Source: Pycnopodia helianthoides
Taxonomy: Eukaryota > Echinodermata > Asteroidea > Forcipulatida > Asteriidae
Length of the DNA stretch: 64,000 nucleotides
Reading direction: 5' to 3'
Assembly: GCA_032158295.1 (NCBI GenBank)
Contig: CM063244.1
Span: forward strand, 22,570,815 to 22,634,814
The position numbers and the translations under genes were made by a program. Positions 12,720 through 23,634 of this stretch are shown piece after piece. Within the stretch, counting starts at the first letter, position 1. Each line of letters begins with the position of its first letter. Below the pieces are notes generated by a model. The model saw only the letters and a list, made by a program, of their open reading frames with translations. It was not told where the DNA came from and made no database searches.

Positions 12720-13160
12720 AATAATATAATAAAAGACCATAAAAGGCCCAAAAGTGTTTGTTTTTTTAAGTTAAAGAATTTTAATTTCGAGCAATATCAA
12801 AAGTGTTCTGCTTTGTGTTTACATATTTTCTGTCTAACTAGATATTTATTTGTCGGTGTAATGTATACTGAATTCTTATTATACTACCATATTTAAACAA
12901 TGTTTCTTTGCAAGTATTTTTAGCTACACGTTGAATTAGTTGTAAGAAGAGTCATAATTGGGTATTATTATTACTGACACAAATCAATGTGGAAACCCCC
13001 TTCTGTCCTTTTTTCTTTGATTGGATAAACAAACAATGCGAAGTATAATTATTGATATAATACACACAGGGAAGTGTTACATACCAGTGGCTCTTAAGCT
13101 GTAGCTTTGGGCTATCATTATTTTAGTCGATAGAATTCTCACGAGTCCCAAAAAATAGTA

Positions 13161-13651
13161 CACTGTTAAAAATGTCCGTAAATTTACGGACTCCGTAAAG
13201 TGAAATATTCCGTATTTTCCCCGTAATTTTACAGACTTTCCGTAAATGTAAATACTAATTATGCTAATTAGCGTAATTACAATCAACCACATTTGCCCAA
13301 ACACCTACACATAATATAGTACATGTAAGTACATATTGTTATTTCACCCACAACCGTGTACACATGTACAAACTCATGTTCAGGGTCTTTCTATTTTACG
13401 GAATGAAAAAACTTTTCCGGTAATTATGCTGCAGGAATACGGAACGCTATTTTTTTTCTGGCAGCAAAATTACCGGAAAAGTTTTTTCATTCCGTAAAAT
13501 AGAAAGACCCTTACATGAGTTTGTACATGTGTACACGGTTGTTGGTGAAATAACAATATGTTCTTACATGTACTATATTATGTTTTGGTATTCCAAATAC
13601 GGAATATTTCACTTTACGGAGTCCGTAAATTTACGGCAATTTTTAACAGTG
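13161..13651. mobile_element. Long fold-back MITE, CACTGTTAAAAA ends, TA-flanked
   Basis: The element opens with CACTGTTAAAAATG and closes with the inverse (TTTTTAACAGTG), with TA directly outside both ends (13159-13160 and 13652-13653). Its arms pair almost throughout. The outer arms (about 60 bp) contain CGTAAATTTACGGA. The inner arms contain GGGTCTTTCTATTTTACGG and its complement, around a short centre near 13425-13465. The left arm carries extra sequence (about 13215-13305) absent on the right. No coding capacity. TA flanks suggest Tc1/mariner-like mobilisation. Confidence 0.85.
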
Positions 13652-13790
13652 TAGTGTAACGACTAGAATAACTAAGTAAGTTGAAAACGTGCATTTGTCA
13701 CTATTGTCTTAAACGAAACCTGCTGTAGTTTACATCGGAATGCGATTCATGATTCGTGATTCATAGTTAGAGATTATGTCCTATATAAAT

Positions 13791-13877
13791 ACCCCCCCCG
13801 TCAACCCCCAACCCCCCCTCCCCTCCCCCCAAACCCAACCAACCCCGGCACTTAGTCAAACTTTCCCCCCCCCCCCC
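13791..13877. repeat. C-rich low-complexity tract
   Basis: Successive runs of 5 to 16 C broken by AA or T. No further structure seen. Confidence 0.8.
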
Positions 13878-15155
13878 GCAGAGTTCCCGGTCATTTCTCC
13901 CGGCTCAATGGCTCACTGTTAATACAGATTGCCGGAAACGATTGATCCTCACAACGTAGTTTGAAAAAGGGGGGTTGTGTGTACAGTGTATGTAGTTGAT
14001 GGGGGTTTGTGACTATTGGATGCTTTAATGCGGGCATTAGGATGCAGACGATGGTTCGGAAACCTTCTTGACAAGTCAGTTAGTTTAGCATTTTGCCGCC
14101 ATTTTGAGCCGTTGGATCAAGGGATTAACACTAACTTGTCCTCTAGTGCTAGTACAGAAATATGACACATTTTATGCTGTGAGTATCCGGTACTCAATCG
14201 ACCCACCTGAACTTTGACCGACCACCATGATTGACCCCACCCCCCTCCCCCGAAAAAAAAAAATGATATTCAAACTAAGTTATAAACGGAAGTGATTGTG
14301 TTCGCTTTTGACAATTTTAATTAAGACATAATACTTCCGGGTTAACTCGTGTTCAGCACAATATATAAAGGGTAAGTTTCTGCAGTTAGTGGCCATACAG
14401 AGACCTTAACTTTCCCGTGTATAGCGAATATTTTTCATAATTTGTGGATTATACCTAATACGTAAATATTCTATAAATTATACAGCCTCCATATCTAAGA
14501 GAGATTACTAACATGGTGTCACCTCCAATCATAAAAGATTGTATTATTTACTCCCATTCAAAGTGTCAAATCCCAAAGTATTAATTGTAAATCATAACCA
14601 GGATTATCAATCAATAGACAATAGCATAGTCTTTGAAGGAGTGTGAATCTGTCCACGAACGGTTTTTACAAGTTTAGTTTATAATGAAACTATCTGGACG
14701 GGAGAGCGGGCGATGGTGGCTCACATCGACGTGTTATGCTAGTTACATTCTAAGATACTAATGGCCTATTCACAATGCTAAGGTGGTTTATTTTTGTAAT
14801 AGCTACAAAACGACAATAGACTGTGCAAGACTCGTGCTTATTCTGAACGATTTGCCATCATTTGCCTCGTGAAAAGGCGTGCGTTTTGTTTTCCTTCACA
14901 CAATCACTGACGAATATGTGCTGGACTTACAAATAGCTTGAACTTTGATCAAAATAGCCACTCAAAGGAAATGTTCGCCCTCAGTATAGGCAAATACCAC
15001 TCTCCTCGACTTTATCTTAGCAGACGCATGCTACGAACGCTGTATTTCCTGGAATATTCTGGTTTAGTCAGCCTGGATTATTTATTGTACAAATATGAGA
15101 TTAAATCAATTATTGTTTCTTTCCCACCGTCCTGAGCTGTACCGAGAATATAGTG

Positions 15156-15426
15156 TAGCGCCCCTTACGTTGGAGTGTAAATTCATAAAAGGTCAATGCA
15201 CGCGAGCAATATTTACTTAACTTAGTTCGTTTGCTGATATCAATATCAAACAACTGAACCATCTGCATGGAATACTTCTATAGAAAAACTAACATTTGAA
15301 GTTTTTGGAGGAGCCTTGGATTCCCACGTCAAGATTCCCCACAAACGATTCCCAAAGTTTGAACACACGCGAGACTTGACGAATGATACAGAATGATGCA
15401 ACAGTTAAACTCGTGAGGGGGCGCTA
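15156..15426. mobile_element. Possible MITE with TAGCGCCCC ends
   Basis: TAGCGCCCCTTACG at the left is matched by CGTGAGGGGGCGCTA at the right, an imperfect 14-15 bp terminal inverted repeat around 270 bp of non-coding DNA. No target duplication was evident. Both ends also look like CTCF-type cores, so the arrangement could be coincidental. Confidence 0.35.
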
Positions 15427-15432
15427 TTCAAT

Positions 15433-15458
15433 AAAAGTGCACAGAGCTGTGCGCTTTT
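15433..15458. other. Short hairpin with GCACAG stem
   Basis: AAAAGTGCACAG and CTGTGCGCTTTT face each other across two bases with a single mismatch, making a 12-bp stem. Function unknown. Confidence 0.4.
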
Positions 15459-15502
15459 TTCGTAGAGAGAGGTCAGTGCGTCAACTCACCTGTGGTTCGA
15501 AA

Positions 15503-15664
15503 ATTCAATTGCTAAGAACATATTGCTTAGCAGGATACCAGTCATGATGATTATGGCATGGTATTTAGGCAGATAACCTATCACTGCATTGTAAGCACAA
15601 TTGCTTTGCGCTTTGCTAGTTGTTGTGTTTAACTCTATGAAGTTTGACCCTGGGCCCAATTTCA
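15503..15664. mobile_element. Fold-back MITE fragment, GGGCCCAATTTCA ends
   Basis: The right border holds TGGGCCCAATTTCA preceded by an AACTCTATGAAGTTTG segment. The interior holds GCTTAGCAGGATACCAGTCA and GGCATGGTATTTAGGC. The same ordered motifs recur at 48846-49016 and, more decayed, at 32976-33146. The left end is incomplete. Confidence 0.6.
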
Positions 15665-17635
15665 CTGCATTGCTTACCACCAAATTCTGCGCTTGTGATT
15701 CTATCAGCTGCAGTAAATTATTTTGTAGTAATACCCGGGCTTTCGCTGACGCCAAATGACCGCTGTTTTGTGTATGATTATTGTTTTGTTTTGTTGTATT
15801 TTGTGTATTCCATTTGTACAACGGGCAGTGCCGAAACTCTCTTCTTGTACCATGATACAGCTTTCGCTCTCCGGTCCCAGCGCCTCGATCATCCAAAGGC
15901 GTTGGGATTGGCTGACGTATTCACATGAGCATTGGACCTTTGCCCCTGACCTATCAACCACTAGTTATACCTCCTCCTGTTTACAAAAGATGTGTCTATC
16001 AGTAATAACGTAGATCTGTTGTGTAAATTCATTGCACTCATTCTTTGCCTTGTACTACCGGTACTAAAAATAGGGCGCGATCGCAACTTTAAACGTTGAA
16101 ATTTCTTGCAACTTTGGATTAAAAAGATCGTTTACATTATCCACGGAGCCTCCAGGGGAGTGCCTCCATTCATTATCATTATCGTATGTGTACATGTTGT
16201 TCCCGTCATGCATCTCGACATCATGAAAGAACAAAATTGTAAAAGCATCAGACTATACGCTGGGGTCCGAGCGCGAAGATACAGCTCTAAGATTGAAGAC
16301 GTATCAGACGATGTCATCCCTTGATGTAACAATGGGACGATGCCCTAAGGCTACATCCCCTTCTGCAAAAGGGTCTCCCTCCTCCTGTCAATATCTGGTT
16401 ACACCCCTTGGTTATGTATTACTTATTATTTATACAAACCAGAGTCGACAGAAAACACACACACGTTGAACAACCGTTAGGAATTCAAGCACAAAACAAA
16501 CACTGACCAAGAGTGACGAGAGGGGGCGCCATTATAAGACTCAAGAAAAACCCGCTTTATTATGCAGCATTACCGTGCGGAGAGAGAATAATATACCCTT
16601 TTTCCCGTCTGTGATTTTGTAATCATTGGTCATAATGTGTTACATAAGATAATATTCTACACAAAATTAAATTCGATCTATGATTCACGAGAATGATGAC
16701 AAAATATTGGCATTTGTGGCAAAAAAAATTACAAATTGTAGTCGTCTGTTTTTGAAACTATTGGGTTTGCGGCGATAGTGGTGCGAACATTTTCAGCATT
16801 TAAATTTGAAAATTTGTGCACATTTTTGCAAGAAATATTTCCGTCTGACGGTGCTAAAATGCCTATAGTGTGATTACAGATTCTGGTTGCCCATGGAGTG
16901 TTTATTGAAAAACAGGTTGTTTAAACCGTTTTCCAAAAAACATAATTAATGTTGTACCTAGTCTAATACTACTCTTCCCAACGAAGCACTCTCGATGGGC
17001 GTTTGGCATATATAGCCGAATTCCCCCCCCCCCCCGGGCTGACCCGTGAAACCCCTCCACACCCTGCCGAAAAATCCCCTCCCTCCCAATCTCCGGTGAC
17101 TGAATCGATCAAAAGGAAATGCCAAACTAATTGGAATTTAGTCAACCAAAATTGTTATTCTTGCCGATGACGGTGGGCCAGAGGGGGCCAGTGTTATATA
17201 TTTCTATAAAAAGTAACAGTTATTTTTCCTTTGGCGAGGGAGTTCTGTTGTTTACGGGACCGGGGCAATTTTAGTTCGGCTGAATTGACTGATTGAATTA
17301 CTCCACGATGACTGTCAATCAGTCGACGTTTCTGTCTGCTTTGTGATTGTGTGATCATTTTTTACAGAGAGAGGGACAACTCAGTTGTTGAACACTTCTC
17401 AGACACCTCTTTACCCTCAATATTAGCATTTCCTAAAGTTGCGGCTCCGATGTTGTCTGCTGAACAGTTCATCCGTTCCTATCCTATAACTGTGTACAAT
17501 CCCCGTTTTGTGATTTTGCGAACGTCGGTTCATTTATTGATTATTGGGAAAGTTGCTTTACGCTGTGCATTGTCGTCCCTTCATATCGAATGCAGTATGG
17601 ATACTTTCGGTAACTACTCAAGAAATACATCACCA
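15665..17635. other. Intergenic DNA without recognised gene
   Basis: Nothing exon-like is seen. A C-run lies at about 17022-17034. AGGGGGCGCC at about 16523-16532 resembles a CTCF core. Open frames are short and overlap on opposite strands. Confidence 0.4.
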
Positions 17636-17975
17636 TAAAAACTTACTAATAGTAAGGAATACCTGAGAGGTGCTGATAGTATAAAACATTGTGATAAACG
17701 TCCCCCTGAAGTAATGTAGTTTTTCAGAAAGATGTAATTTTCTTACTATATAGTATATGTTTGAATCTGAGAAAGGTTTCAGGCATTTCTTTCTCATGCA
17801 TTTGAAAGTACACTTCCATGCAACAATGGTGTTTTTTCTGTCGTTATTTTTTTGCATCTTCGATGAGCACTTGAACCCAAATTTTCACAGGTTTCTTATT
17901 TTATGCATAATGTTGGACAACACCAAGTGAGGATACTAGTCTTTGACAGTTACAAAAATGATACCCTGCCTTTAA
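17636..17975. mobile_element. TTAAAGG-type MITE, 5'-truncated copy
   Basis: The right end reads TTTGACAGTTAC...ACCCTGCCTTTAA, the complement of the family terminus, with TTAA at 17972-17975. Inside, ATAGTATAAAACATTGTG and TTTTCACAGGTTTCTTATTT occur in the family order. The matching left terminus is missing; the copy starts inside the family sequence near 17636. Confidence 0.6.
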
Positions 17976-18404
17976 ATCAAAAACGTCTCTTCGAATGTTT
18001 TGAACAATTTCTAGTTTAAGTGCTGGATTGTTCTTATTTTATATCTACTCACGAAGTAGTGATTGGAAATTGCGTGGTTTACCGAAAAGTAATCCATTGC
18101 CTTGAAAGTTTTGGGTTTTGGGGGGGTTTATTTTACCTTCAAATTGTTGGTAATTTGTTGACGGTTCTCTGCGGTTAAAAACCATAATTCGATAGCTGTA
18201 GAAATTCATGCACGCTCGTGTGTGGTAACAACAAATGCAAGTTCCATTAAAAATGAAGTAATAAACACAAAAACAAACATCCTGCAGTTATACGAGGCAT
18301 GAGAGTGTACTTGCGTGGGGTAACTCTCGACCAAAGTTTAAGTGTCCGTCCGTTGTTAAGTGCACGTTTTTCGTTTTATTAACAATATCCAGCATTGGAA
18401 AGAC

Positions 18405-18650
18405 GGGGGTATTAAACCCGTTGAGTGAGGCCTGTAATTTTTAAACTACCCTAAGTTCAGCGGGTAATTTCCCGTCGGTGTTGGGGGCATACCGTGTGAG
18501 ACGTCGGTGCTAGTCGGTCCTAATGACCATCATACCCCGTAGGGGTGAGGTGCCAATGACCTCGTTAATAATATCCGCCCGCTATGTCTCGCCATTTATT
18601 GGCCGGGATAATTTCCTCCGCGTCGCGTCTTGCTAATGAACTTCACACAT
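18405..18650. promoter_or_regulatory. GC-rich candidate regulatory block upstream of Wnt5
   Basis: A compositional island in AT-rich DNA, with CpG-containing segments (CGTCGGTG, TCCGCGTCGCG) mixed with homeodomain-like cores (CCTAATGA, GTTAATAA, CTAATGAA). No open frame of note. It could be an enhancer of Wnt5; evidence is compositional only. Confidence 0.25.
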
Positions 18651-20149
18651 GGGTAACTTTAACCAAATCAGCCAAAATCTGCAATTTTTTTTTTTACAGA
18701 AATCCAAATCACAGCCGCGACCTCTGGCACGTTTTGACACGCCACAGGCCTTTTTTTAAATGATGATTTCCAGCCGTATACTATGCGAGAATATTTTATG
18801 AAAAGAGAACGTTATCTCTTGAAAAGTATGTTTTGTGTCGGTTTAGCAAACACTAGATAACGCCACTACAGACAAAGCTGCGTTGGACTTGCTGGTTTTA
18901 CCTAAAACATGACCACTGATAGGAAAACTAATCAATTGAAATCAATTGATACTCTGCACAACCACAGCGTGTCTTTTCTAGAACTGAACACCTTCTCGAA
19001 GCTTTTGTTTTGGTGAGTGGTCATTCCCAATAAATTGCTCAGAAAAGAAAATCTCACGGCGTGTTTTTTGCCGATTATATAGCTCTGAAAGTGGCACCAG
19101 CTGCATTACTGGAACAGCGCCGCCAGCGGCGACTCGATGCAACATGACACGACGTTTCACTCAGAGATGTAATTTCTTGAGTGAATCACAATCTTATAAA
19201 ACATTGACCGAAACATTTTTTGTTTTTCCTTTCCGAAATAAGGCCTTGTAATCAGATGTAACAATTACTGCTGTGTTCAATGGTGCCGCGGGCTACAGTA
19301 ACGCGAGTCACCGAGCCCATTCTAGCGGTTGTGGGGAGACACCGACGGTGGGTAGCCATCAGGCTCGTAAAACGCTGATCAGCTGCACCGTTTATCCATT
19401 CGCCCATACTTCGGTGTTAAATAACAAAGAGTGAATGCACTAGTGTAACGAGTTACCAAAATAATGCCATGGAAAATGCCTGCAGCGTTTTATCAGCTCG
19501 AGTGTCCCACGCCCAATATGGTTGCACCGTCTGGTGCGGTATTTCATATCAACCACAGATTTATATAATAACGTATTCATTTGCAGTGGGACACTTTGGG
19601 GTGGTGCGAATCTGGTAGAAATGAAGTCTTATTTAAAATGGTATGCGATTTCTTGATGAGATTGTGTTGGTGCTATAAGGATTGGTGGTACTATCGGTAT
19701 TGAATAAAAAAATTAATAAAAAAACAGACTCTTGACTTCAGTTTGATAAAATCAAAATGGGAAATGATTGTATAAGGCCAGTTTTTACTCCGAAGGTCAA
19801 TCCATACATAAACCATCTTTCAATCAGCCTGAAAGAAGAAAACGAGAAGAAGAAAAAAACTGTGTTTATCCAAACAAAAATATATTTTATTACCGCACTG
19901 ACAGATATAGAACTATTTTCCGTATTTTGAATTAATCGCATTCTTTATTTCGGTGTGTGTTTACATTGGGTGTGTGGAAGGGTTGACCCAAGGTGGTTGA
20001 ACCGGGCTCGAGCCACTGGTATACTCTTAGAGTCTTTCAGATGTGAAGTTGAAACCCACTATCCACCTGTCACCTCAATCCGACCCTTTACGTTTATCAC
20101 AACCTTTGTTTCTTCACAAGATGTCAGAAACTTATGGAAAAACTGCATT

Positions 20150-20539
20150 TAAAGGAACATTACAGAATTGGTAAGAACAAAACTTGTAAAATATACTTTT
20201 TATCACAGATTTACATAAAACTTACACGGTCTAATGATGATGATAGTAGAAAACATCCCTTGAAATATTTCTGTCTGAAATGCCATATTTGATGAGAAAT
20301 GAATAAACTAATTTTCCGATTGGAGTTTATCGCTCAGTGAGCGTTTTATCATTTGTTGAATCTATATGATTTCATGCAAATGTGTAATCGGTTTTTCACT
20401 ATTTTCTCGTGACCCAAATGGCCGATCGATCTCAAACTTCTACAGGTTTGTCAGTTTATGTATATGGTGGATTACATAAACTGCTTACACTGCCAGCAAC
20501 TGTTTTGTTAGCAAAACCAATTCTGTAATGTTCCTTTTA
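20150..20539. mobile_element. Fold-back MITE, TAAAGGAACATTACAGAATT ends
   Basis: The left end TAAAGGAACATTACAGAATT is mirrored at the right by AATTCTGTAATGTTCCTTTT, giving a terminal inverted repeat of more than 20 bp. Non-coding interior. Ends are similar to the TTAAAGGCA family, suggesting a related subfamily. Confidence 0.8.
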
Positions 20540-22929
20540 GGCTCGGGAATCATTCCCTCAAAAGATTATTATGCACAGCCTTAAAGATGCTACCGGTATC
20601 TCTGTTCTAGACGAGTTGGTGCATTTGAACGTTGACCCTATTTGGCTCCAACATATTAAAGTAACTGCCCTAGGAAGAACGCAATTCGTCGCTCGTGTTC
20701 AGTTGCTGAAATTAGTAGTGCACAATGTGGCTCTTCATTGTGCGTGTCAAAGTTTAGATTTTGATACAACAAACCGGTTAGAGGAAACTTAATCAGGCTG
20801 CACCTGATCCTCGATGCAAACATAGTTCTAGCTGTTCTTTCAGTGGTTGAGTGTAAAATTGGCCTGTACAAGAAAAATACATTGACAAAATAGGCTTTGA
20901 TAAAGCGAAGTGTTGATGTTTGTTCGCTCAATTTCAATTTTTTTTTAGCATCGGTTATAGAATTTAAGATATTTCTGTACGGACTATGAGTTGACATAAC
21001 GGCCTAATAACCGGCGATGTCACTTTGCCGACAGACTGTATTTTGGAATCCAAATTGATGTTTGTATTTCTATTAAGCCTATACATGCTAAGGGCAGAAG
21101 CTTCAGTGAAGACACCGGGGCACAGAGCACCAGAGGAAGCACCCAATTGTCCAACGTGGCCCGCTTCCCTCTTGTCAAAAGAGGGACTTATAACGGTTTT
21201 ATGGTTTCAGTCGCAGTGCTGTACAATCGCCATGCAATCAAGCCATTTTGATTGTGCCGGCATTTTCTGCATGCGCGACCGCGCTCAACACGCCTAATAG
21301 GGCTAAAACCTATCAACACTAATTTTCATGGACGCACCGAACGAAAACGGGTTTTTAATTAACGAAATCTCCATCCGTACAATAAAATACCTGTCGTATT
21401 AAGGTTTCCAAATTCCGAGATTTTTCCTTTCTCCCCTTCTTGTCAGGCAATCGCACAAAAATATTGTTTGCCTTGTCTTGTTGCTAGAGAAACCGTTGTT
21501 TGTATTGGCACGTAATGATCACATGGGGACTATCGCCAGGGGATAAAAATGACCGCGGTGCCGGCTCTTGGCTCGCGATTAGTAAGGGGCGAGTTACGTC
21601 TCTGCATTGGTTTCAAAGGGGGTGTTAATTGTTAGTGTAAATACTGAAAGGAGATAGGCAGGTAGTCCTTGAAAGGTACGATAGAATCGGTAATGATCAA
21701 CTAAATAAATTCAGTGACGATTTCGATTTGGAAACTTCAATGCTCTTTGTAAACTTGAATCTCTGACCGATCAACATTAGAAACGTTTTCGTCAAAACTA
21801 ATGTCCTCTGCGTGTAAACGATCCTTACACATTGTTATTCCGATGGGTCAAAGTAAAGCACACACGAACGCGCACCAAACACTCAACGAAACATTCGATA
21901 ATTATATTTTGACCATCTCTCGAGTAAAAAAAACAACAACATTTAGTTTCAATTAAAACATTTTGTAAAGTGAGTGCATGATTTGTTTATTGTAAAACTA
22001 GAATCATGCACTCTCCTCAAATCCGATGATATAATTTGTTTTATTCAATAGCTTAGAAAAGACGTCAAGACATGAAAAAGACAATGACATAAACTCTCCT
22101 ATAGCGGTGATCATGTGACTCCTGACGCCGTCACCTGTTTACATAAACAGTCAAAATGTGTCAGGCAGAAATTGTACAAGAGAAAACGACAGGAGGTTAT
22201 GAATTATGAAAACTTCCGAATTAAACATGGGACATTTCAGGTATTTCGAGTTTTGATTTCATGTTGATACAAATTCAACAAAAGTTACACACAACTAATG
22301 CCTGCTACTCATATTAGAACACAACTTTCCAAAGAGAATGTTAGTGGTGTCGTAAACATTTGAACTTAATTACCAAACGAGCTTAAAAGACGATCAAAAA
22401 CCGCATATTGTGGATTATTTGTGTACACAATGGGTTAGTGACGTCACTAGGAAACCGCTATTGTTCAACTTTGCCTTTGCAGATTCTGATAGTTCTGCAT
22501 ACTTGTTTTGACATGCGCAATTCGTCTCTAAATTCCCTAGCCAATCAGAGTTCAGATAGTCTTAGAAGCAACCACTGATTCCATTTTTTTTTTGACGGGG
22601 GCAAGACTACACCGCTCGACGCGTAGTTCGTCTTATTCTGTAATCCATCCGACTTGGGCCGTGATGCTTGCTTGCTCAGAGTCCTGGATCACAGTCGAGT
22701 TGTTTTTACCGTGGCTCTCAGGCCGCGTGTGTGTCACAAGGGGATTTCTTTCTTTTTTGTCCAGTCCGAGAACCTCACAAACATTACATGCGCGGTTTAC
22801 TCTGCAGCATTCCGTAAGAACCCCATGTGTTGACTCGTGTATTAATATATCGCAAGCAAGCCATGTGTAAACATACATGTTTCAATGCGTTTGTTTGGCG
22901 ACCTGTTACAGATTGATCACCAGATTGCG
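20540..22929. other. Distal upstream region of Wnt5
   Basis: No exon recognised. Items of possible regulatory interest are a near-palindrome of two facing Fox-type sites, CTGTTTACATAAACAG, at 22135-22150; a perfect CRE, TGACGTCA, at 22439-22446; and a GC-richer block at about 21250-21620. All lie within 2.3 kb of the Wnt5 start codon. Confidence 0.35.
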
Positions 22930-23563
22930 ACATTAAAAATTATTATTTTTCCAAGCTGGCTGTTTATCCCCCCCTTCTCTCCTTTGAGGAGGAACAATCG
23001 GCCGGTCATACACTGCTCTATCCCCGGCACCACCACCTAGAGTTGGGTATTGTTCCTTGCCACAATAACTCCAGGGTAATTTCGATTCTGTTATTTTTCC
23101 CTTGCCCGAGCTCACACCTCTAACTTGGTGACGTCACACTCTCTTTTGTACAGCCTGAGGTCTAGGTGTCGATAGTTGGGAGAGAAGGCGATACGATATC
23201 ACGGAGCGATCGAGGGAAGTAACACGTACCCAGCACACCCTAGCCCACCGGAACCACATGAACAAGGATTATAACACGGAGCAAGTGGTGGAAGGATTAT
23301 GCACGCCGAGTAGCTCCAACCATCCAGCAGAAATAACTTCATGAAAGTTTGGGTCACAGATCTACCGATATCAGTCCAGTCTGCCGTTTCCTTCAAGAGT
23401 CCCCCACCACTACCGAGGTGCTTCACACAGCCCCCTGAACTTCTCCACTGACCACCGTACGGCGAGACGGTCGATCGGCAGGTCAGACTTCTCTACCGGG
23501 CTTTCAAGCACAGGGGCCTAGCCCAGTGCGATCACGGTCAACCCTGTCGAACTCAACACAGTC
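22930..23563 (+). promoter_or_regulatory. Wnt5 promoter and 5' UTR region
   Basis: This GC-richer stretch precedes the Wnt5 start codon. A perfect TGACGTCA (CRE/ATF site) lies at 23129-23136, about 430 bp before the ATG. No TATA box was evident, so the start site is not fixed. If transcription starts near the CRE, the leader holds upstream ATGs, including a 28-codon reading frame at 23258-23344 that ends before the main start and could dampen translation. Confidence 0.45.
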
Positions 23564-23634
23564 ATGATGATGAGGAACGTGGTGTGTATTGTCGGCTTCA
23601 TTGTTGCCGTCTGTTGTGCTCAAGAAACATGGTG
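23564..23634 (+). CDS. Wnt5: Wnt5 exon 1 (signal peptide)
   Basis: First coding exon of a secreted Wnt ligand. Three tandem ATG codons open the frame (MMMRNVVC). I take the first, though the second or third may serve. A hydrophobic core VCIVGFIVAVCCA forms a signal peptide with likely cleavage after CCA, before QETWW. The exon ends ATGGTG/GTAAGT after two bases of a codon. The split codon is completed by G at 28902 to give Trp, producing the WW pair that also begins mature vertebrate Wnt5 (SWWSLG). The in-phase join to exon 2 supports this exon. Confidence 0.88.

Noticed and set aside
15486..15896. 136-residue minus-strand open frame
   Set aside because: Runs through a fold-back element and has no known domain.
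18467..18483. 17-base match to the start of 28S rRNA (complement of ATTACCCGCTGAACTTA)
   Set aside because: As remembered, the match does not extend on either side, so it is too short for an rRNA gene or fragment; most likely chance.
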